From an uncultured bacterium (GTDB lineage Bacteria > Cyanobacteriota > Vampirovibrionia > Gastranaerophilales > Gastranaerophilaceae), in NCBI GenBank assembly GCA_949294335.1, contig CASFGO010000027.1, positions 1 through 64,000 on the forward strand: a DNA stretch of 64,000 bases, written 5' to 3'. Below, one piece after another: positions 1-9,601 of the stretch. Under the pieces are notes generated by a model. It was given only the letters and a program-made list of their open reading frames with translations. It was not told where the DNA came from and made no database searches. The position numbers were made by a program, and so were the translations under genes. Within the stretch, counting starts at the first letter, position 1. Each line of letters starts with the position of its first letter.

Positions 1-66
1 AGCTTCATAACTATTCATAATTAGATTATAAAATTATTAGTCTTTTTATATAATAAGTTATAAGGG

Positions 67-1932
67 TTATTTATTTAATAGAACCATCAAAACAGAAATA
101 TCTGCAGGCTTAACTCCACCAATCCTTGCAGCTTGAGCCAAATTTGTAGGTCTTATTTTTTGTAGTTTTTCTTTTGTTTCACCTGAAATATGTTCAATTG
201 ACATATAATCAATATTTTCAGGAATTCTATATTTTTCTAATTTAGAAGATTGTTCAATTTGAACTTCTTGACGTTTAATATAACCGTCATACTTAATCTG
301 AACTTCTACTTCTTCATAAATATCTTTTGATAAGTTAAGGTTATTTGTTTCCACATCTAACTCTTTTAAAATCTTATAATCAATATTAGGACGTTTTAAT
401 AATTCTGCTAAACGTATTCCTCTATCAATATGTTCATTATATTTTGCAAGAATTGAATTTGTTTCTTCATTTGCAGAAACTTTAACCTCAGCAAGTCTTT
501 GCATTTCTCTTTGAATAGTTTCTTGTTTTTCTTTATAACGTTGATACTGAGCATCATCAATCAAGCCAATTTTATGCCCTGTTTCAGTTAATCTAGAATC
601 AGCATTATCTTGTCTTAATAGTAATCTATACTCAGAACGAGAAGTAAGCATTCTGTATGGTTCTTCAATATCTTTTGTAACTAAATCATCTATTAAAGTC
701 CCTATATAAGAAGAACTTCTTGATAGTTCTAACATCTCGGATGAATTCAAGTAATTAATCGCATTTATACCAGCCACTACCCCTTGCGCTGCTGCTTCTT
801 CATAACCACTTGTGCCATTAATTTGTCCTGCGCAGAATAAACCTTCTACTACCTTAGACATTAATGAATGTTTTGTTTGGACAGCAGGAATATAATCGTA
901 TTCAACCGCATAAGCAGGTTTTATTATATGAGCATGCTCTAACCCTGGGAGAGTATGCAACATTTCAACCTGAACATCAGCAGGCAAACTTGTTGAAAAT
1001 CCTTGGATATAAATTTCATAATTGTTCAATCCTTCAGGTTCAATAAATATATGGTGAGAAGGATTTGAAGCAAATCTTTTTACTTTATCTTCAATAGATG
1101 GGCAATAACGAGGCCCAACACCGTGAATTAAGCCCTGATACATTGGAGATTTATCAAGATTTGCACGAATAATTTCGTGAGTTCTTTCATTTGTTCTTGT
1201 TAAATAACAAGGTACTTGTTTTCTTATTGGACGATTTGGTTTGAATGAATAAAAATGTAATTCATCATCCCCAGGTTGAATTGTCATCTTTGAGTAATCT
1301 ATTGTACGCTTATCAACCCTAGCAGGAGTTCCTGTTTTAAGTTTTTTTATATTTATTCCTAATTTAGCTAAAGAATCAGACAAACCTAAAGCAGGTCTTT
1401 CTCCTAAACGACCTGCAGGATAAGCTTTTAGACCAATAAATATTCTACCGTTTAATGATGTACCTGTTGTTAAAATAACAGCACGGCAAGAATATTCTAA
1501 ACCATACTCATCAATTACACCTGTAACTTTTCCATCTTTAGTTATTAAATCAGTAATAGAACACTGTTTAAGATAAATATTTTCTTCTGCTTCAATTATA
1601 TTTCTCATATACTGCATATATTCATATTTATCAGATTGAGCTCTTAGTGCACGAACTGCAGGACCTTTTGAAGAATTAAGAATTTTCATTTGAATATAAG
1701 TAGCGTCTGCCACTTCGCCCATAACTCCCCCTAGAGCATCAATTTCTCTTACAAGTGTTGACTTCGCTGGACCTCCAATTGCAGGATTACATGGCATAAG
1801 AGCAATATGCTCAAGATTCAAAGAACATAAAAGCACTTTTGCACCAAGCCTTGCAGCAGAAATAGCTGCCTCACATCCGGCATGACCTGCTCCAACTACT
1901 ATTACATCAAATTTATTTCTTAAATAATCCAT
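67..1932 (-). CDS. mnmG: tRNA uridine-5-carboxymethylaminomethyl(34) synthesis enzyme MnmG
   Basis: FAD-dependent partner of MnmE; the pair installs the carboxymethylaminomethyl group on U34 of tRNAs reading NNA/NNG codons. The product is 621 residues, the usual family length. It opens with an FAD-binding Rossmann motif, [15 protein letters not shown], carries the GidA signatures [11 protein letters not shown] and [16 protein letters not shown], and ends with the helical MnmE/tRNA-binding domain. The open frame extends 36 codons further upstream, but that extension is hydrophobic, lacks family similarity and overlaps the divergent promoter region. The ATG at 1932, giving [14 protein letters not shown], is therefore the start. 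It is divergent from the secreted unknown that begins 41 bases away, so the two promoters must share that short gap. Confidence 0.97.
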   Translation of the reverse strand: MDYLRNKFDVIVVGAGHAGCEAAISAARLGAKVLLCSLNLEHIALMPCNPAIGGPAKSTLVREIDALGGVMGEVADATYIQMKILNSSKGPAVRALRAQSDKYEYMQYMRNIIEAEENIYLKQCSITDLITKDGKVTGVIDEYGLEYSCRAVILTTGTSLNGRIFIGLKAYPAGRLGERPALGLSDSLAKLGINIKKLKTGTPARVDKRTIDYSKMTIQPGDDELHFYSFKPNRPIRKQVPCYLTRTNERTHEIIRANLDKSPMYQGLIHGVGPRYCPSIEDKVKRFASNPSHHIFIEPEGLNNYEIYIQGFSTSLPADVQVEMLHTLPGLEHAHIIKPAYAVEYDYIPAVQTKHSLMSKVVEGLFCAGQINGTSGYEEAAAQGVVAGINAINYLNSSEMLELSRSSSYIGTLIDDLVTKDIEEPYRMLTSRSEYRLLLRQDNADSRLTETGHKIGLIDDAQYQRYKEKQETIQREMQRLAEVKVSANEETNSILAKYNEHIDRGIRLAELLKRPNIDYKILKELDVETNNLNLSKDIYEEVEVQIKYDGYIKRQEVQIEQSSKLEKYRIPENIDYMSIEHISGETKEKLQKIRPTNLAQAARIGGVKPADISVLMVLLNK

Positions 1933-1973
1933 AAAATTATTATAGTATAATAATAAAAAATGGAGTAGAACAT

Positions 1974-2549
1974 ATGATAAAAAAATTATTAACAATATTT
2001 GCAATATTAATCGGATGCTCAGTTTTAGCATTTGATACACCTGATGAAAACTTTGATATTACAACTATTACAGGCGGAGATAGATTCCAATATGTACAAG
2101 GGGTAAAAGCATACACATTTTCAAAAGATTGTGCGTTTAAACTTGAAACAGATGAATTCAAAAAAATGATAGAAAAACATAAAAAAGATAAAAATTATCC
2201 TGAAAACTATTATGCAGCACAATCAGGATATACATCTTTTAAAGGGAATAACTTGTCTGCAATGTTTACACCTAAAATGGATATAATGTATTTATATGCA
2301 GTTCAGCCACAAAATAATGTAAGAACAACATTTTATTATAATGCAATAGGACATTTAAAATATATTGATTTCTCTTATGGAAACTACCCTAACTATCCAT
2401 ATTATGCAAGAAAATACACAAAATCAGGTAAATTAATCAACACATTATACTGTCCTGATGAGATGACTCAGATTAAATTCAACAAAGACGGTTCAACTGC
2501 CGAAATTTGGTATAAAGGCAAAGTTATAGACAAAATTAAAGAATTATAA
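1974..2549 (+). CDS. secreted or lipoprotein-like protein of unknown function
   Basis: A 191-residue protein with a lysine-rich start and a hydrophobic signal ([19 protein letters not shown]). The signal can be read as a lipobox (LIGC) or as a signal peptidase I site after VLA, and I cannot decide between them. The mature part is rich in Tyr, Asn and Lys. Its second half has short beta-hairpin-like stretches ([40 protein letters not shown]) that resemble the G-x-L turn repeats of YwqK/MORN-like proteins. I recognise no catalytic motif. A GGAG Shine-Dalgarno precedes the ATG at the usual distance. Probably monocistronic; the next gene lies on the other strand. Location outside the cytoplasm is inferred only from the signal. 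Confidence 0.8.
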   Translation: MIKKLLTIFAILIGCSVLAFDTPDENFDITTITGGDRFQYVQGVKAYTFSKDCAFKLETDEFKKMIEKHKKDKNYPENYYAAQSGYTSFKGNNLSAMFTPKMDIMYLYAVQPQNNVRTTFYYNAIGHLKYIDFSYGNYPNYPYYARKYTKSGKLINTLYCPDEMTQIKFNKDGSTAEIWYKGKVIDKIKEL

Positions 2550-2589
2550 TTATTAATTTCTTAAACAACGATTATTTATATATTATAAA

Positions 2590-2928
2590 CTACCAATTAG
2601 TTTTGTCTAAGAATAAGTTGATTGATTCTTTGAAATTTTCAGGGCTTCTTAAACTATTTAAACCTACAACAGGTTCTGGCTGGTTATGGAAAAATTTATT
2701 ATAAACTGATAACCCAACATATATTATAACTGATGATGTTGCTACACCTACCATTGCCATTATAAACTTAAATGCTATTTTCTTCTTACTTATTGGCTCT
2801 TTTGTTACAGCTGTTATATCTTTGCTTAATGCAGTATTATCATCTGCAAAACAAGAATCTTGCAATGGCATACATAATGCCATTGCAATACCTAATATTA
2901 TTAAACTTAATTTAAAATTATTCTTCAT
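2590..2928 (-). CDS. small exported or membrane protein of unknown function downstream of RNase G/E
   Basis: A 112-residue product if it starts at the ATG at 2928, whose first residues MKNNFKLSLIILGIAMALCMPL form a signal-like helix ending near CFA. A second hydrophobic helix (about residues 50-70) is followed by KFFHNQPEPVVG. A start at 3021 would place 31 extra residues inside the RNase gene and would bury the signal, so I reject it. The ATG lies 11 bases inside the end of the RNase G/E gene, which suggests translational coupling to it. No family is recognised. The sequence suggests a protein with an N-out tail anchored by one helix. Function unknown. Confidence 0.7.
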   Translation of the reverse strand: MKNNFKLSLIILGIAMALCMPLQDSCFADDNTALSKDITAVTKEPISKKKIAFKFIMAMVGVATSSVIIYVGLSVYNKFFHNQPEPVVGLNSLRSPENFKESINLFLDKTNW

Positions 2929-4702
2929 TTTCAGCTTTCTTCTTTGTAGTTCTTGTAGTTTTTCTACCTTTTGCTTTACTTCCTCTATTAGGTCTACGAC
3001 CTTTTTTAGGTGCTTCAGCAACTTCTACATTATCGCTTACTTCTTCTATTTTTTCAACTTTTTCTTCTGTTACTTCTTCCTCTTTTACAACCTTAGCCCC
3101 CTTTTCAATAACTGGAGCAATTTCTGCATCTTGAGGAATTACTGTTGCTGAAAGTTCAGCATCTGCCATTTCTTGAGCAACAGTTTCTTTTACTTGTTTT
3201 TTATTAAACTTAGTATTCTTTTTACCTTTTTTCTTTTTATTTTCAGCAACTGCTTGCATTTCTTCTTGAGCCATTACTGATGGATTTTCAACCTGTACTG
3301 AAACATCAATATTTGTTTCTTCTTCAATCATTTCTGTTTCATCTACTTTTGGCTTTGATTCTCCTTTATTATTTCTGAATTTTTGACCACCGTTGTTATT
3401 GCCGGCTTTCTTAAACCCACTTAAAGGTAATTTCATCTTAGCTGCTTTTGCTCTATATTCACCATCAGCAGTTGCAGAAGCGTATTTAATATCTTCCATA
3501 ATAAATCCATTACCTTGACAGTGTGGACATTTTTTAGCAAAGATTTCTGCAATTGCTTGACCTTGACGGTGTCTTGTTAATTCAACTAAGCCTAAATCTG
3601 ATAACTGACCAACTTGAGGTTTAGCTTTATCAGGTTCTAGTGCCATTTCTAATTCTTCCATCATTGCTAACTTATCAACTCTTGATAACATATCAATAAA
3701 GTCAACAATAACCATACCACCAATATTTCTCAATCTTAGCTGTCTTGCAATTTCGTGAACAGCCTCAATATTAGTTTTTAAAATAGTTTCATCTTGAGTC
3801 GCTGAGCTTACAAACTTACCGCTATTAACGTCAATTACAGTTAAAGCTTCTGTTGTTTGGATATATAAATATCCTCCTGATGGCATATTAACTTTAGTTT
3901 GTAATGCAGCTTTAATCTCTTTATGGATATCCATTGCAACTAATAAAGGTTCAGTTCCTTTATATAAAGTTACTTTGATATCTTTATTCATATGCCAAGT
4001 TTGAAGAAGATTTTGTAACCTATTCATAGCAAATGCTGTGTCTACAATAATTTCTTCTGTATTTTCTGTACAAGCTTCTCTTATTACTCTGTACAATAAA
4101 TCTTGGTCACGATATAAAAGTGCAGGTGCTGTAACGGTTTCTGCAGATGTTACAATACCATTCCATTTTTCTAACAAAATTTCTAAATCTTCTTGAATAT
4201 CAGCTTCAGATTGTCCTTCTGCTTCTGTTCTGATAATTACACCAACACCAACCGGTTTCATTAAACTTACGATAGATTTTAATCTTGCACGTTCTTTTAC
4301 TGTTGAGATTTTTCTACTTACGTTAATACCAGCTTCATTTGGCATTAATACTAAAAATCTACCTGGTAAACTAATCTCAGTTGTAACTCTTGGACCTTTA
4401 TGTCCTGTTGGTTCTTTTACAACTTGAACAACCAATTTTTGTTTAGGAGCTAATTTATCTTGTAAAGCACCTTTTTTCATAACATCTTGAGCGTGTAAAA
4501 AGCCCATTTTATCAGATCCAACATTTACGAATGCTGCATCAATACTTGGTAAAACGTTTTCTACTTGTGCTAAATACACATCGCCTAATAAAATTTCGCC
4601 TCTGTTAATGTAAAATTCTGAAACTCTGCCATTTTCAATCAAAGCAGCTATGTTATCACGTTCTGCGATAACGATTTTTTGACTTGTAATTTCGTTTTTC
4701 AT
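2918..4702 (-). CDS. rng: ribonuclease G/E family endoribonuclease
   Basis: A single-strand-specific endoribonuclease of the RNase E/G family, acting in mRNA decay and rRNA/tRNA maturation. It is 594 residues long. The N-terminal S1/RNase H-like region contains GEILLGDVYLAQVENVLPSIDAAFVNVG. The catalytic DNase I-like part has the Mg-binding Asp motif (TVIDVNSGKF, with GGMVIVDFIDM downstream). The Zn-link is seen as CPHCQGNG. After about residue 430 the tail is low-complexity, acidic then very basic (GRRPNRGSKAKGRKTTRTTKKK), like the RNA-binding tails of cyanobacterial RNase E. Because the catalytic core is short and the tail modest, I cannot say whether it is RNase G or RNase E in function. 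It follows the radical-SAM gene by 19 bases, a very common gene pair. Confidence 0.93.
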   Translation of the reverse strand: MKNEITSQKIVIAERDNIAALIENGRVSEFYINRGEILLGDVYLAQVENVLPSIDAAFVNVGSDKMGFLHAQDVMKKGALQDKLAPKQKLVVQVVKEPTGHKGPRVTTEISLPGRFLVLMPNEAGINVSRKISTVKERARLKSIVSLMKPVGVGVIIRTEAEGQSEADIQEDLEILLEKWNGIVTSAETVTAPALLYRDQDLLYRVIREACTENTEEIIVDTAFAMNRLQNLLQTWHMNKDIKVTLYKGTEPLLVAMDIHKEIKAALQTKVNMPSGGYLYIQTTEALTVIDVNSGKFVSSATQDETILKTNIEAVHEIARQLRLRNIGGMVIVDFIDMLSRVDKLAMMEELEMALEPDKAKPQVGQLSDLGLVELTRHRQGQAIAEIFAKKCPHCQGNGFIMEDIKYASATADGEYRAKAAKMKLPLSGFKKAGNNNGGQKFRNNKGESKPKVDETEMIEEETNIDVSVQVENPSVMAQEEMQAVAENKKKKGKKNTKFNKKQVKETVAQEMADAELSATVIPQDAEIAPVIEKGAKVVKEEEVTEEKVEKIEEVSDNVEVAEAPKKGRRPNRGSKAKGRKTTRTTKKKAENEE

Positions 4703-4721
4703 TAATTAACCCTTTATAAAA

Positions 4722-7244
4722 CTATAATTCGTTTAACTCTTTGTCAAAAAAGCGGGTACGGACAATTTCATAATTGTATGATTGACCAATTAAATTCATA
4801 AAATCATCAATTCTGACAGCCGGTATTTCGCTATTTTGACCGGTTCTCAATACTATAAATAAACTGTTCTCATCAAATCTGTACGAATGTATTGATGGTT
4901 TAATGTTTATTGTTTTTTGTAAACCTTTTTTGTTTTTCTTTGAAATAATAATTTCTTCAAGAGAAAAAACTTTGTCTGTATTATACTTCAAATCCTCTAT
5001 TTTGTAAAGTTCTGAATTAACCGGAGTAACTTTATATTCAGCCCAATAAACTGTTGTATCTATTGACTTATATGGAGGCTCTAATCTAATAATAGAAACT
5101 ACTTTAGCTAATTCAGGCAAAACCTTTGTTAATTTAGCCTTAAAATCTTCAATAGAAACATCTTCTAATAAGTCAACATCAACAAATTCACAGTTACTTT
5201 CAATAAATAAAGGTAATGCAACACCCATTGAAACTTTCATTGTAGGATTAAAACCGTGGGAATATGCTATTTTTAATCCTGTTCTTGAAAGTGCCTTCAA
5301 GAAAGTATTTTGCCAATCTAAGTGAGAAAAATATTTTAAAATACCTGTTTTGGTTACTTTTATACGATATTTATAAATAACCTCGTTTTGATGTGATGTA
5401 TCAAATGCAGGATCAACGTGAACTTTTGGTTGAATTGCAAGTGCCTTTTCTGATGGTTTGTATGGTGGCGCCAATATTTTTCTTGTTTTCAAATTAGGAC
5501 AAACCCCACAACTCACACACTTTTGCTCGCAAGTTGATTGAATAACGAATTCACAACCTTGAGAAAATGCTGATTTATATTCATTTATAAACCAAGTTTT
5601 ATCAACTCCAACATTAATAAAATCCCAAGGTAGAGGCTCAGTTAATGAGTATTCTCTTTCAGCAAGCTTCGCTAAATCAACACCACATTCTTCTGCAGCT
5701 TCTTGCCATATACGTTTATTGAAATACTCACCCCAAGCGTCTAAATAACAACCTTTTTTATAAAGAGCTTCAATATAATTACATAAAGAATCATCACCAC
5801 GAGTTAAAACTGCTTCTATTTGAGAAACAAATTTTTCGTGATAATTGATTTTAACACCTTTTAAATGAGCAATCTTATCTTTTAAATATTTGATATGTTC
5901 GGTCACCTTATCAAGGTTCATTTGAGGAGTCCATTGGAAAGGTGTAAAAGGTTTTGGAACAAATATTGATAACGTACAAGTTAAATCAAACCCGTGCTTC
6001 AATCCTTTTTCTTTCTTTATAAGTTTTGCTCTATATTTAATTTTTGATAATAATTCAGCAAGTTCATCCATATCTTCCAATGTTTCAGTTGGAAGTCCTG
6101 CAATAAAATAAAACTTAATTCTAGACCAGCCATTCTCATACAAAGTTAAAGCAGCATTCAAGATTTGTTCTTCAGAAATATTTTTCTTAATAACATTTCT
6201 CAACCTTTGGCTTCCAGCTTCAGGAGCTAGTGTCATTGTTGATTTCCTAACCGATTGAACAAGATTAGCTAATTCCAAATTAAATCCATCAATACGTTGA
6301 CTTGGAAGAGATACAGAGATATTCTTTTCATTAAAATCAACTGATAATTCTTTAATTACTTCTTTAATATTCGAATAATCGTTTGATGACAATGACAATA
6401 ACGAATATTCATCATATCCTGTATTTTCAACCAATTCTTTTGCTATCTCAACAATTTCTTCACCTTTTCTCTCTCTTATAGGTAAAGTAACGTGCCCAGG
6501 TTGGCAGAATCTGCACATTCTTCCGCAACCACGTCTAATTTCAATAACTGCTCTATCTTGAACAGAACTTGAATACGGTATAGGATAAGATTTTGGAGCT
6601 GTTTCAACTGATAATTGGGCAATTCTTTTATTAACTTTTAAATTATAACCTTTTGCCCAAACACCTTCTATCTTTGAAATTTCTCTAATTCTATCTTGTC
6701 TTGACTGCCCTTTAGTATTTTTTAAAACATTCGCAATTTCTACAATGACATCTTCGCCATCACCAATTACAAAGAAATCAATAAAATCCGAAACTGGAAG
6801 GGGATTAAAACAACAAGGACCACCTGCAAAAATTATTGGATCATCATCATTTCTAAACTCATTTCTATATGGGATTTGCGACATTTCAAGCATTTTTAAA
6901 ACAGTCGGATATGCCATTTCATACTGTAATGAAAAACCTATTGCATCAAACTCTTTTAATGGCTTCTTACTTTCTAATCCATATAAATATGACACTTCAT
7001 AATCAGGTTCTGGCGCATAAACTCTATCTGCCATAAAACCATCGTATTTATTTAAAACTTCATACAAAACCCTAACACCTAAATTACTTATCCCAATTTC
7101 ATACTTATCAGGAAATGCCAGAGCAATTCTTACATCAGACTTTTCAAAATCTTTATTATATGATAAAAATTCACCACCTACATACTGATATGGTTTTGTA
7201 CAATTAAAAAGGTTTTCCCTTTGTTCTCTAAAAAAACAATTCAT
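4722..7244 (-). CDS. TIGR03960-family B12-binding radical SAM protein fused to DUF2344 (TIGR03936) domain
   Basis: An 840-residue fusion. The N-terminal 250 residues resemble the cobalamin-binding-like region of this family (DKYEIGISNLGVRVLYEVLN, FFVIGDGEDVI). Next comes a radical-SAM core with the CxxxCxxC cluster in RRGCGRMCRFCQPGHVT. A second cysteine set lies near residue 580 (CEQKCVSCGVC), which may hold another Fe-S centre. The last 200 residues form the DUF2344 domain (KYFSHLDWQNTFLKALSRTG, SHGFNPTMKVSMGVALPL). The family is commonly encoded beside RNase G/E and ribosomal protein genes, and its substrate has not been settled to my knowledge; an RNA- or ribosome-linked modification is only an inference. 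It starts directly after the stop of the 115-residue unknown. Confidence 0.92.
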   Translation of the reverse strand: MNCFFREQRENLFNCTKPYQYVGGEFLSYNKDFEKSDVRIALAFPDKYEIGISNLGVRVLYEVLNKYDGFMADRVYAPEPDYEVSYLYGLESKKPLKEFDAIGFSLQYEMAYPTVLKMLEMSQIPYRNEFRNDDDPIIFAGGPCCFNPLPVSDFIDFFVIGDGEDVIVEIANVLKNTKGQSRQDRIREISKIEGVWAKGYNLKVNKRIAQLSVETAPKSYPIPYSSSVQDRAVIEIRRGCGRMCRFCQPGHVTLPIRERKGEEIVEIAKELVENTGYDEYSLLSLSSNDYSNIKEVIKELSVDFNEKNISVSLPSQRIDGFNLELANLVQSVRKSTMTLAPEAGSQRLRNVIKKNISEEQILNAALTLYENGWSRIKFYFIAGLPTETLEDMDELAELLSKIKYRAKLIKKEKGLKHGFDLTCTLSIFVPKPFTPFQWTPQMNLDKVTEHIKYLKDKIAHLKGVKINYHEKFVSQIEAVLTRGDDSLCNYIEALYKKGCYLDAWGEYFNKRIWQEAAEECGVDLAKLAEREYSLTEPLPWDFINVGVDKTWFINEYKSAFSQGCEFVIQSTCEQKCVSCGVCPNLKTRKILAPPYKPSEKALAIQPKVHVDPAFDTSHQNEVIYKYRIKVTKTGILKYFSHLDWQNTFLKALSRTGLKIAYSHGFNPTMKVSMGVALPLFIESNCEFVDVDLLEDVSIEDFKAKLTKVLPELAKVVSIIRLEPPYKSIDTTVYWAEYKVTPVNSELYKIEDLKYNTDKVFSLEEIIISKKNKKGLQKTINIKPSIHSYRFDENSLFIVLRTGQNSEIPAVRIDDFMNLIGQSYNYEIVRTRFFDKELNEL

Positions 7245-7592
7245 TTATGCTAAATCTTCCGGAAAATACTTGTCTATTTCTATTATTGTTCCATTAAGAA
7301 CATTGTCATCAAATGCTCTTAAAAACTTTAGTAAATCTTCATTTTTTATATCATAGTTATACAAACAAACTTCATCATCAACTTTACGCATAACTCTTAC
7401 AATATAATGACATTTTTTTGCATAGGCAGAAAGGCTTTGTTCATTAAACTTTTTACCATTTTCATCTCTTTTAATTTTCACATAATTATAACCTGCAAAA
7501 AATTTAATTTTTTCTTCTGTTTCAACAGGCAAATCATTGTTATGTCTGTTAAAAATATTTATTACTTTCTTATTGATTTCATCTTCTGCCAT
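7245..7592 (-). CDS. small cytoplasmic protein of unknown function
   Basis: A 115-residue soluble protein rich in Lys, Asp and Asn, without signal peptide or membrane helix. The middle (FAGYNYVKIKR, CHYIVRVMRKVDDEVCLYNYDIKNEDLLKFLRAF) predicts alternating strands and helices like a small alpha/beta domain, but I recognise no family. Its stop codon abuts the ATG of the radical-SAM gene with no intervening base, so the two are almost certainly co-transcribed and coupled. The ATG at 7592 is the first in frame. Nothing suggests foreign origin. Confidence 0.72.
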   Translation of the reverse strand: MAEDEINKKVINIFNRHNNDLPVETEEKIKFFAGYNYVKIKRDENGKKFNEQSLSAYAKKCHYIVRVMRKVDDEVCLYNYDIKNEDLLKFLRAFDDNVLNGTIIEIDKYFPEDLA

Positions 7593-7738
7593 AATTCAAT
7601 TCCCTACTATAATATTAAACAATATAAAAATGACATGTTCAAGTCGTACGTTTGGAGTATTAATGCTTAATAATTATACAATTATTTTTAATTTTATATA
7701 TAATAATTGTAAAAGTATAAATAACAGGAGAAATAAAA

Positions 7739-7987
7739 GTGCTACCATTAATAACAGAAGATCAATCATCTTTAGCTTTTTCAGAAATTTTTCAAGATGT
7801 TCACGCTTGGCGAAAAAAAATGATTCATTATCTTAAAGATGAAAATCCTGAAATAAATACAGCAATTTTAGAAGCAGCTAAAACAACTGATTTAGATCCT
7901 AAAGCTGTTGCTCTTGGAGCTTATATGACATACAAATTACTAGAACTTGCATCTGATAAAGATGCTGCTTTTCAAGTAGAAGACTAA
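7739..7987 (+). CDS. small helical protein of unknown function
   Basis: An 82-residue acidic, mostly helical protein (LAFSEIFQDVHAWRKKMIHYLKDENPEINTAI, then AVALGAYMTYKLLELA). The start is GTG at 7739, placed by an AGGAG Shine-Dalgarno at 7726-7730 eight bases upstream; no in-frame ATG lies nearby. No known domain is recognised and there is no signal peptide. It converges on ruvC with a four-base overlap of the stop regions. It is expressed from its own promoter region on the plus strand. Confidence 0.7.
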   Translation: MLPLITEDQSSLAFSEIFQDVHAWRKKMIHYLKDENPEINTAILEAAKTTDLDPKAVALGAYMTYKLLELASDKDAAFQVED

Positions 7988-8460
7988 ATCAATCTTAAAT
8001 TTCTTTGATGACAAATAGCGATTGCAATAGCATCAACTGTATCATCAAGCTTAGGTAAAGTATCAGTATTTAAAGCTATTTTTACCATAGCTTCAACTTC
8101 TTTTTTTGATGCTCTACCATATCCGGTTAATACTTGTTTAACTTCTATTGGGGTGTATTCATATATAGGAATACCGTATTTTGCAAGAACAGCTAAAATT
8201 ACTCCTCTGGCCTCTGCTACAGGAATAATTGTTTTTTGATTTTTAAAAAAATACAACTTTTCAATAGATGCACAATCAGGCTTATACATTTCAATAATTG
8301 TTGATAAATCATTATAAATGTCTAGTAATCTATTTTCATCATTACAATCTTTACAAGTCTGAATTGAACCTGACGTTATTATTTGTATATTATCACTCTC
8401 TACATTTAAAACCCCATAACCAACAATAGCCATTCCTGGGTCAATTCCTAATATCTTCAT
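7984..8460 (-). CDS. ruvC: Holliday junction resolvase RuvC
   Basis: The endonuclease that cuts Holliday junctions after RuvAB branch migration. The 158-residue length fits the family. The four acidic residues of the RNase H-like active site are visible: D7 in GIDPG, E67 in SIEKLYFF, and D140/D143 in LDDTVDAIAIAICH. The conserved YTPIEVKQVLTGYGRASKKEV segment is also present. ruvA and ruvB are not in this window. The gene is tail-to-tail with the 82-residue gene, sharing four bases, and lies divergent from the DUF2229 gene. Confidence 0.96.
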   Translation of the reverse strand: MKILGIDPGMAIVGYGVLNVESDNIQIITSGSIQTCKDCNDENRLLDIYNDLSTIIEMYKPDCASIEKLYFFKNQKTIIPVAEARGVILAVLAKYGIPIYEYTPIEVKQVLTGYGRASKKEVEAMVKIALNTDTLPKLDDTVDAIAIAICHQRNLRLI

Positions 8461-8542
8461 AAAATTATTATACCATTTACAAATTTATTTTGTGATATCA
8501 TTTAATTAGGCTAGGGGCAAAATTCAAATTAAGGATTATAAA

Positions 8543-9601
8543 ATGAGCGATAAAAAAGTAATAGGTTTTCCAAGAGCAATGTCATATTTTACACACTATC
8601 CATTTTGGTACGGATTCTTTAATGCTCTAGGTATAGAAGTTGTTCTATCTGACAAAACAACTAAAGAAACTGTTTCAAACGGAGCAGCACTTGTTGTAAC
8701 TGAAACTTGCTTACCTATAAAAATATTTGTAGGACATGTTATAAACCTTCTTGACAAAGGTATAGACAAAATTTTTGTTCCTTCAATTCAATCAATTGCT
8801 CCTAAAATTTATAACTGCTCAAAAATCAGAGGACTTCCTGATTTAATTAGAAACATTATAAAAAGAGATTTTCAACTTATAGAACCAACTCTTGATAAAT
8901 CAGAAAAAGACCAAGGACTATACAAACTTCTTGCAGAAAGTGTAGAATGTTTTGGAATAACAGATTTTGATACTATTAGAAACGCATCAAAAGAAGGCTG
9001 GAAACTTTATAATAATTTTCATGTTATGACAAGAAGCGGAATCCCTTATAAACAAGCTTTTAAAAATGCACTAGAAGGGAATATCATACTGGATAATGAT
9101 GAAAAAGAATATTCTATATCAGTTGCAATAGCTGGGCATGATTACAATATATTCGATGAACATGCTAGTATGAAAATTTTTGAAAAACTCAAAAAAATGG
9201 GAGTTAAAGTATATTCTTCAATAAATCTAACTGATGAAAAGAAAATGGAAGGTCTAAATACACTTGAGCAAAAAATGTATTGGGCTAATGAGCTTGAAAT
9301 GAATGGTACTGCAGGGCATTACCTAAAAGATAATAAAATTGATGGATTAATTACAGTAAACTCATTCGGTTGCGGACCTGATTCACTTATGATTGAAAAA
9401 ATATCAAGAAAAGCAAAAGAATTTGGTAAACCTATGCTTATCCTAACAATTGATGAACACACTGGAGAAGCAGGTTTTATCACTCGCCTTGAAGCATTTG
9501 TTGATATGCTTTATAGGAAAAAACGTAAACAAATTATTAAGCAAGCTAACATAAAAGAAGAATTTTCACCTAATACAAATATTTGTGAAAATATTCTCTA
9601 A
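8543..9601 (+). CDS. DUF2229 / acyl-CoA dehydratase activase-related protein (COG3580-type)
   Basis: A 352-residue protein resembling the DUF2229 part of large 2-hydroxyacyl-CoA dehydratase activase-related proteins. It begins KVIGFPRAMSYFTHYPFWYGFFNALG and has Cys-containing motifs typical of 4Fe-4S-binding dehydratase-like proteins: ETCLP (C56), YNCSK (C92) and SFGCGPDS. In most anaerobes this domain is fused to a BcrAD/BadFG ATPase; here it stands alone, and no activase or dehydratase subunit is adjacent. A role in anaerobic redox or Fe-S-dependent chemistry is an inference. An AAGGAT Shine-Dalgarno precedes the ATG. It ends overlapping prmC by four bases, tail-to-tail. Confidence 0.8.
   Translation: MSDKKVIGFPRAMSYFTHYPFWYGFFNALGIEVVLSDKTTKETVSNGAALVVTETCLPIKIFVGHVINLLDKGIDKIFVPSIQSIAPKIYNCSKIRGLPDLIRNIIKRDFQLIEPTLDKSEKDQGLYKLLAESVECFGITDFDTIRNASKEGWKLYNNFHVMTRSGIPYKQAFKNALEGNIILDNDEKEYSISVAIAGHDYNIFDEHASMKIFEKLKKMGVKVYSSINLTDEKKMEGLNTLEQKMYWANELEMNGTAGHYLKDNKIDGLITVNSFGCGPDSLMIEKISRKAKEFGKPMLILTIDEHTGEAGFITRLEAFVDMLYRKKRKQIIKQANIKEEFSPNTNICENIL

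Noticed and set aside
1933-2040. N-terminal extension of MnmG by 36 residues
   Set aside because: Hydrophobic, unlike the family, and overlaps the divergent gene; [16 protein letters not shown] at 1932 is the natural start.
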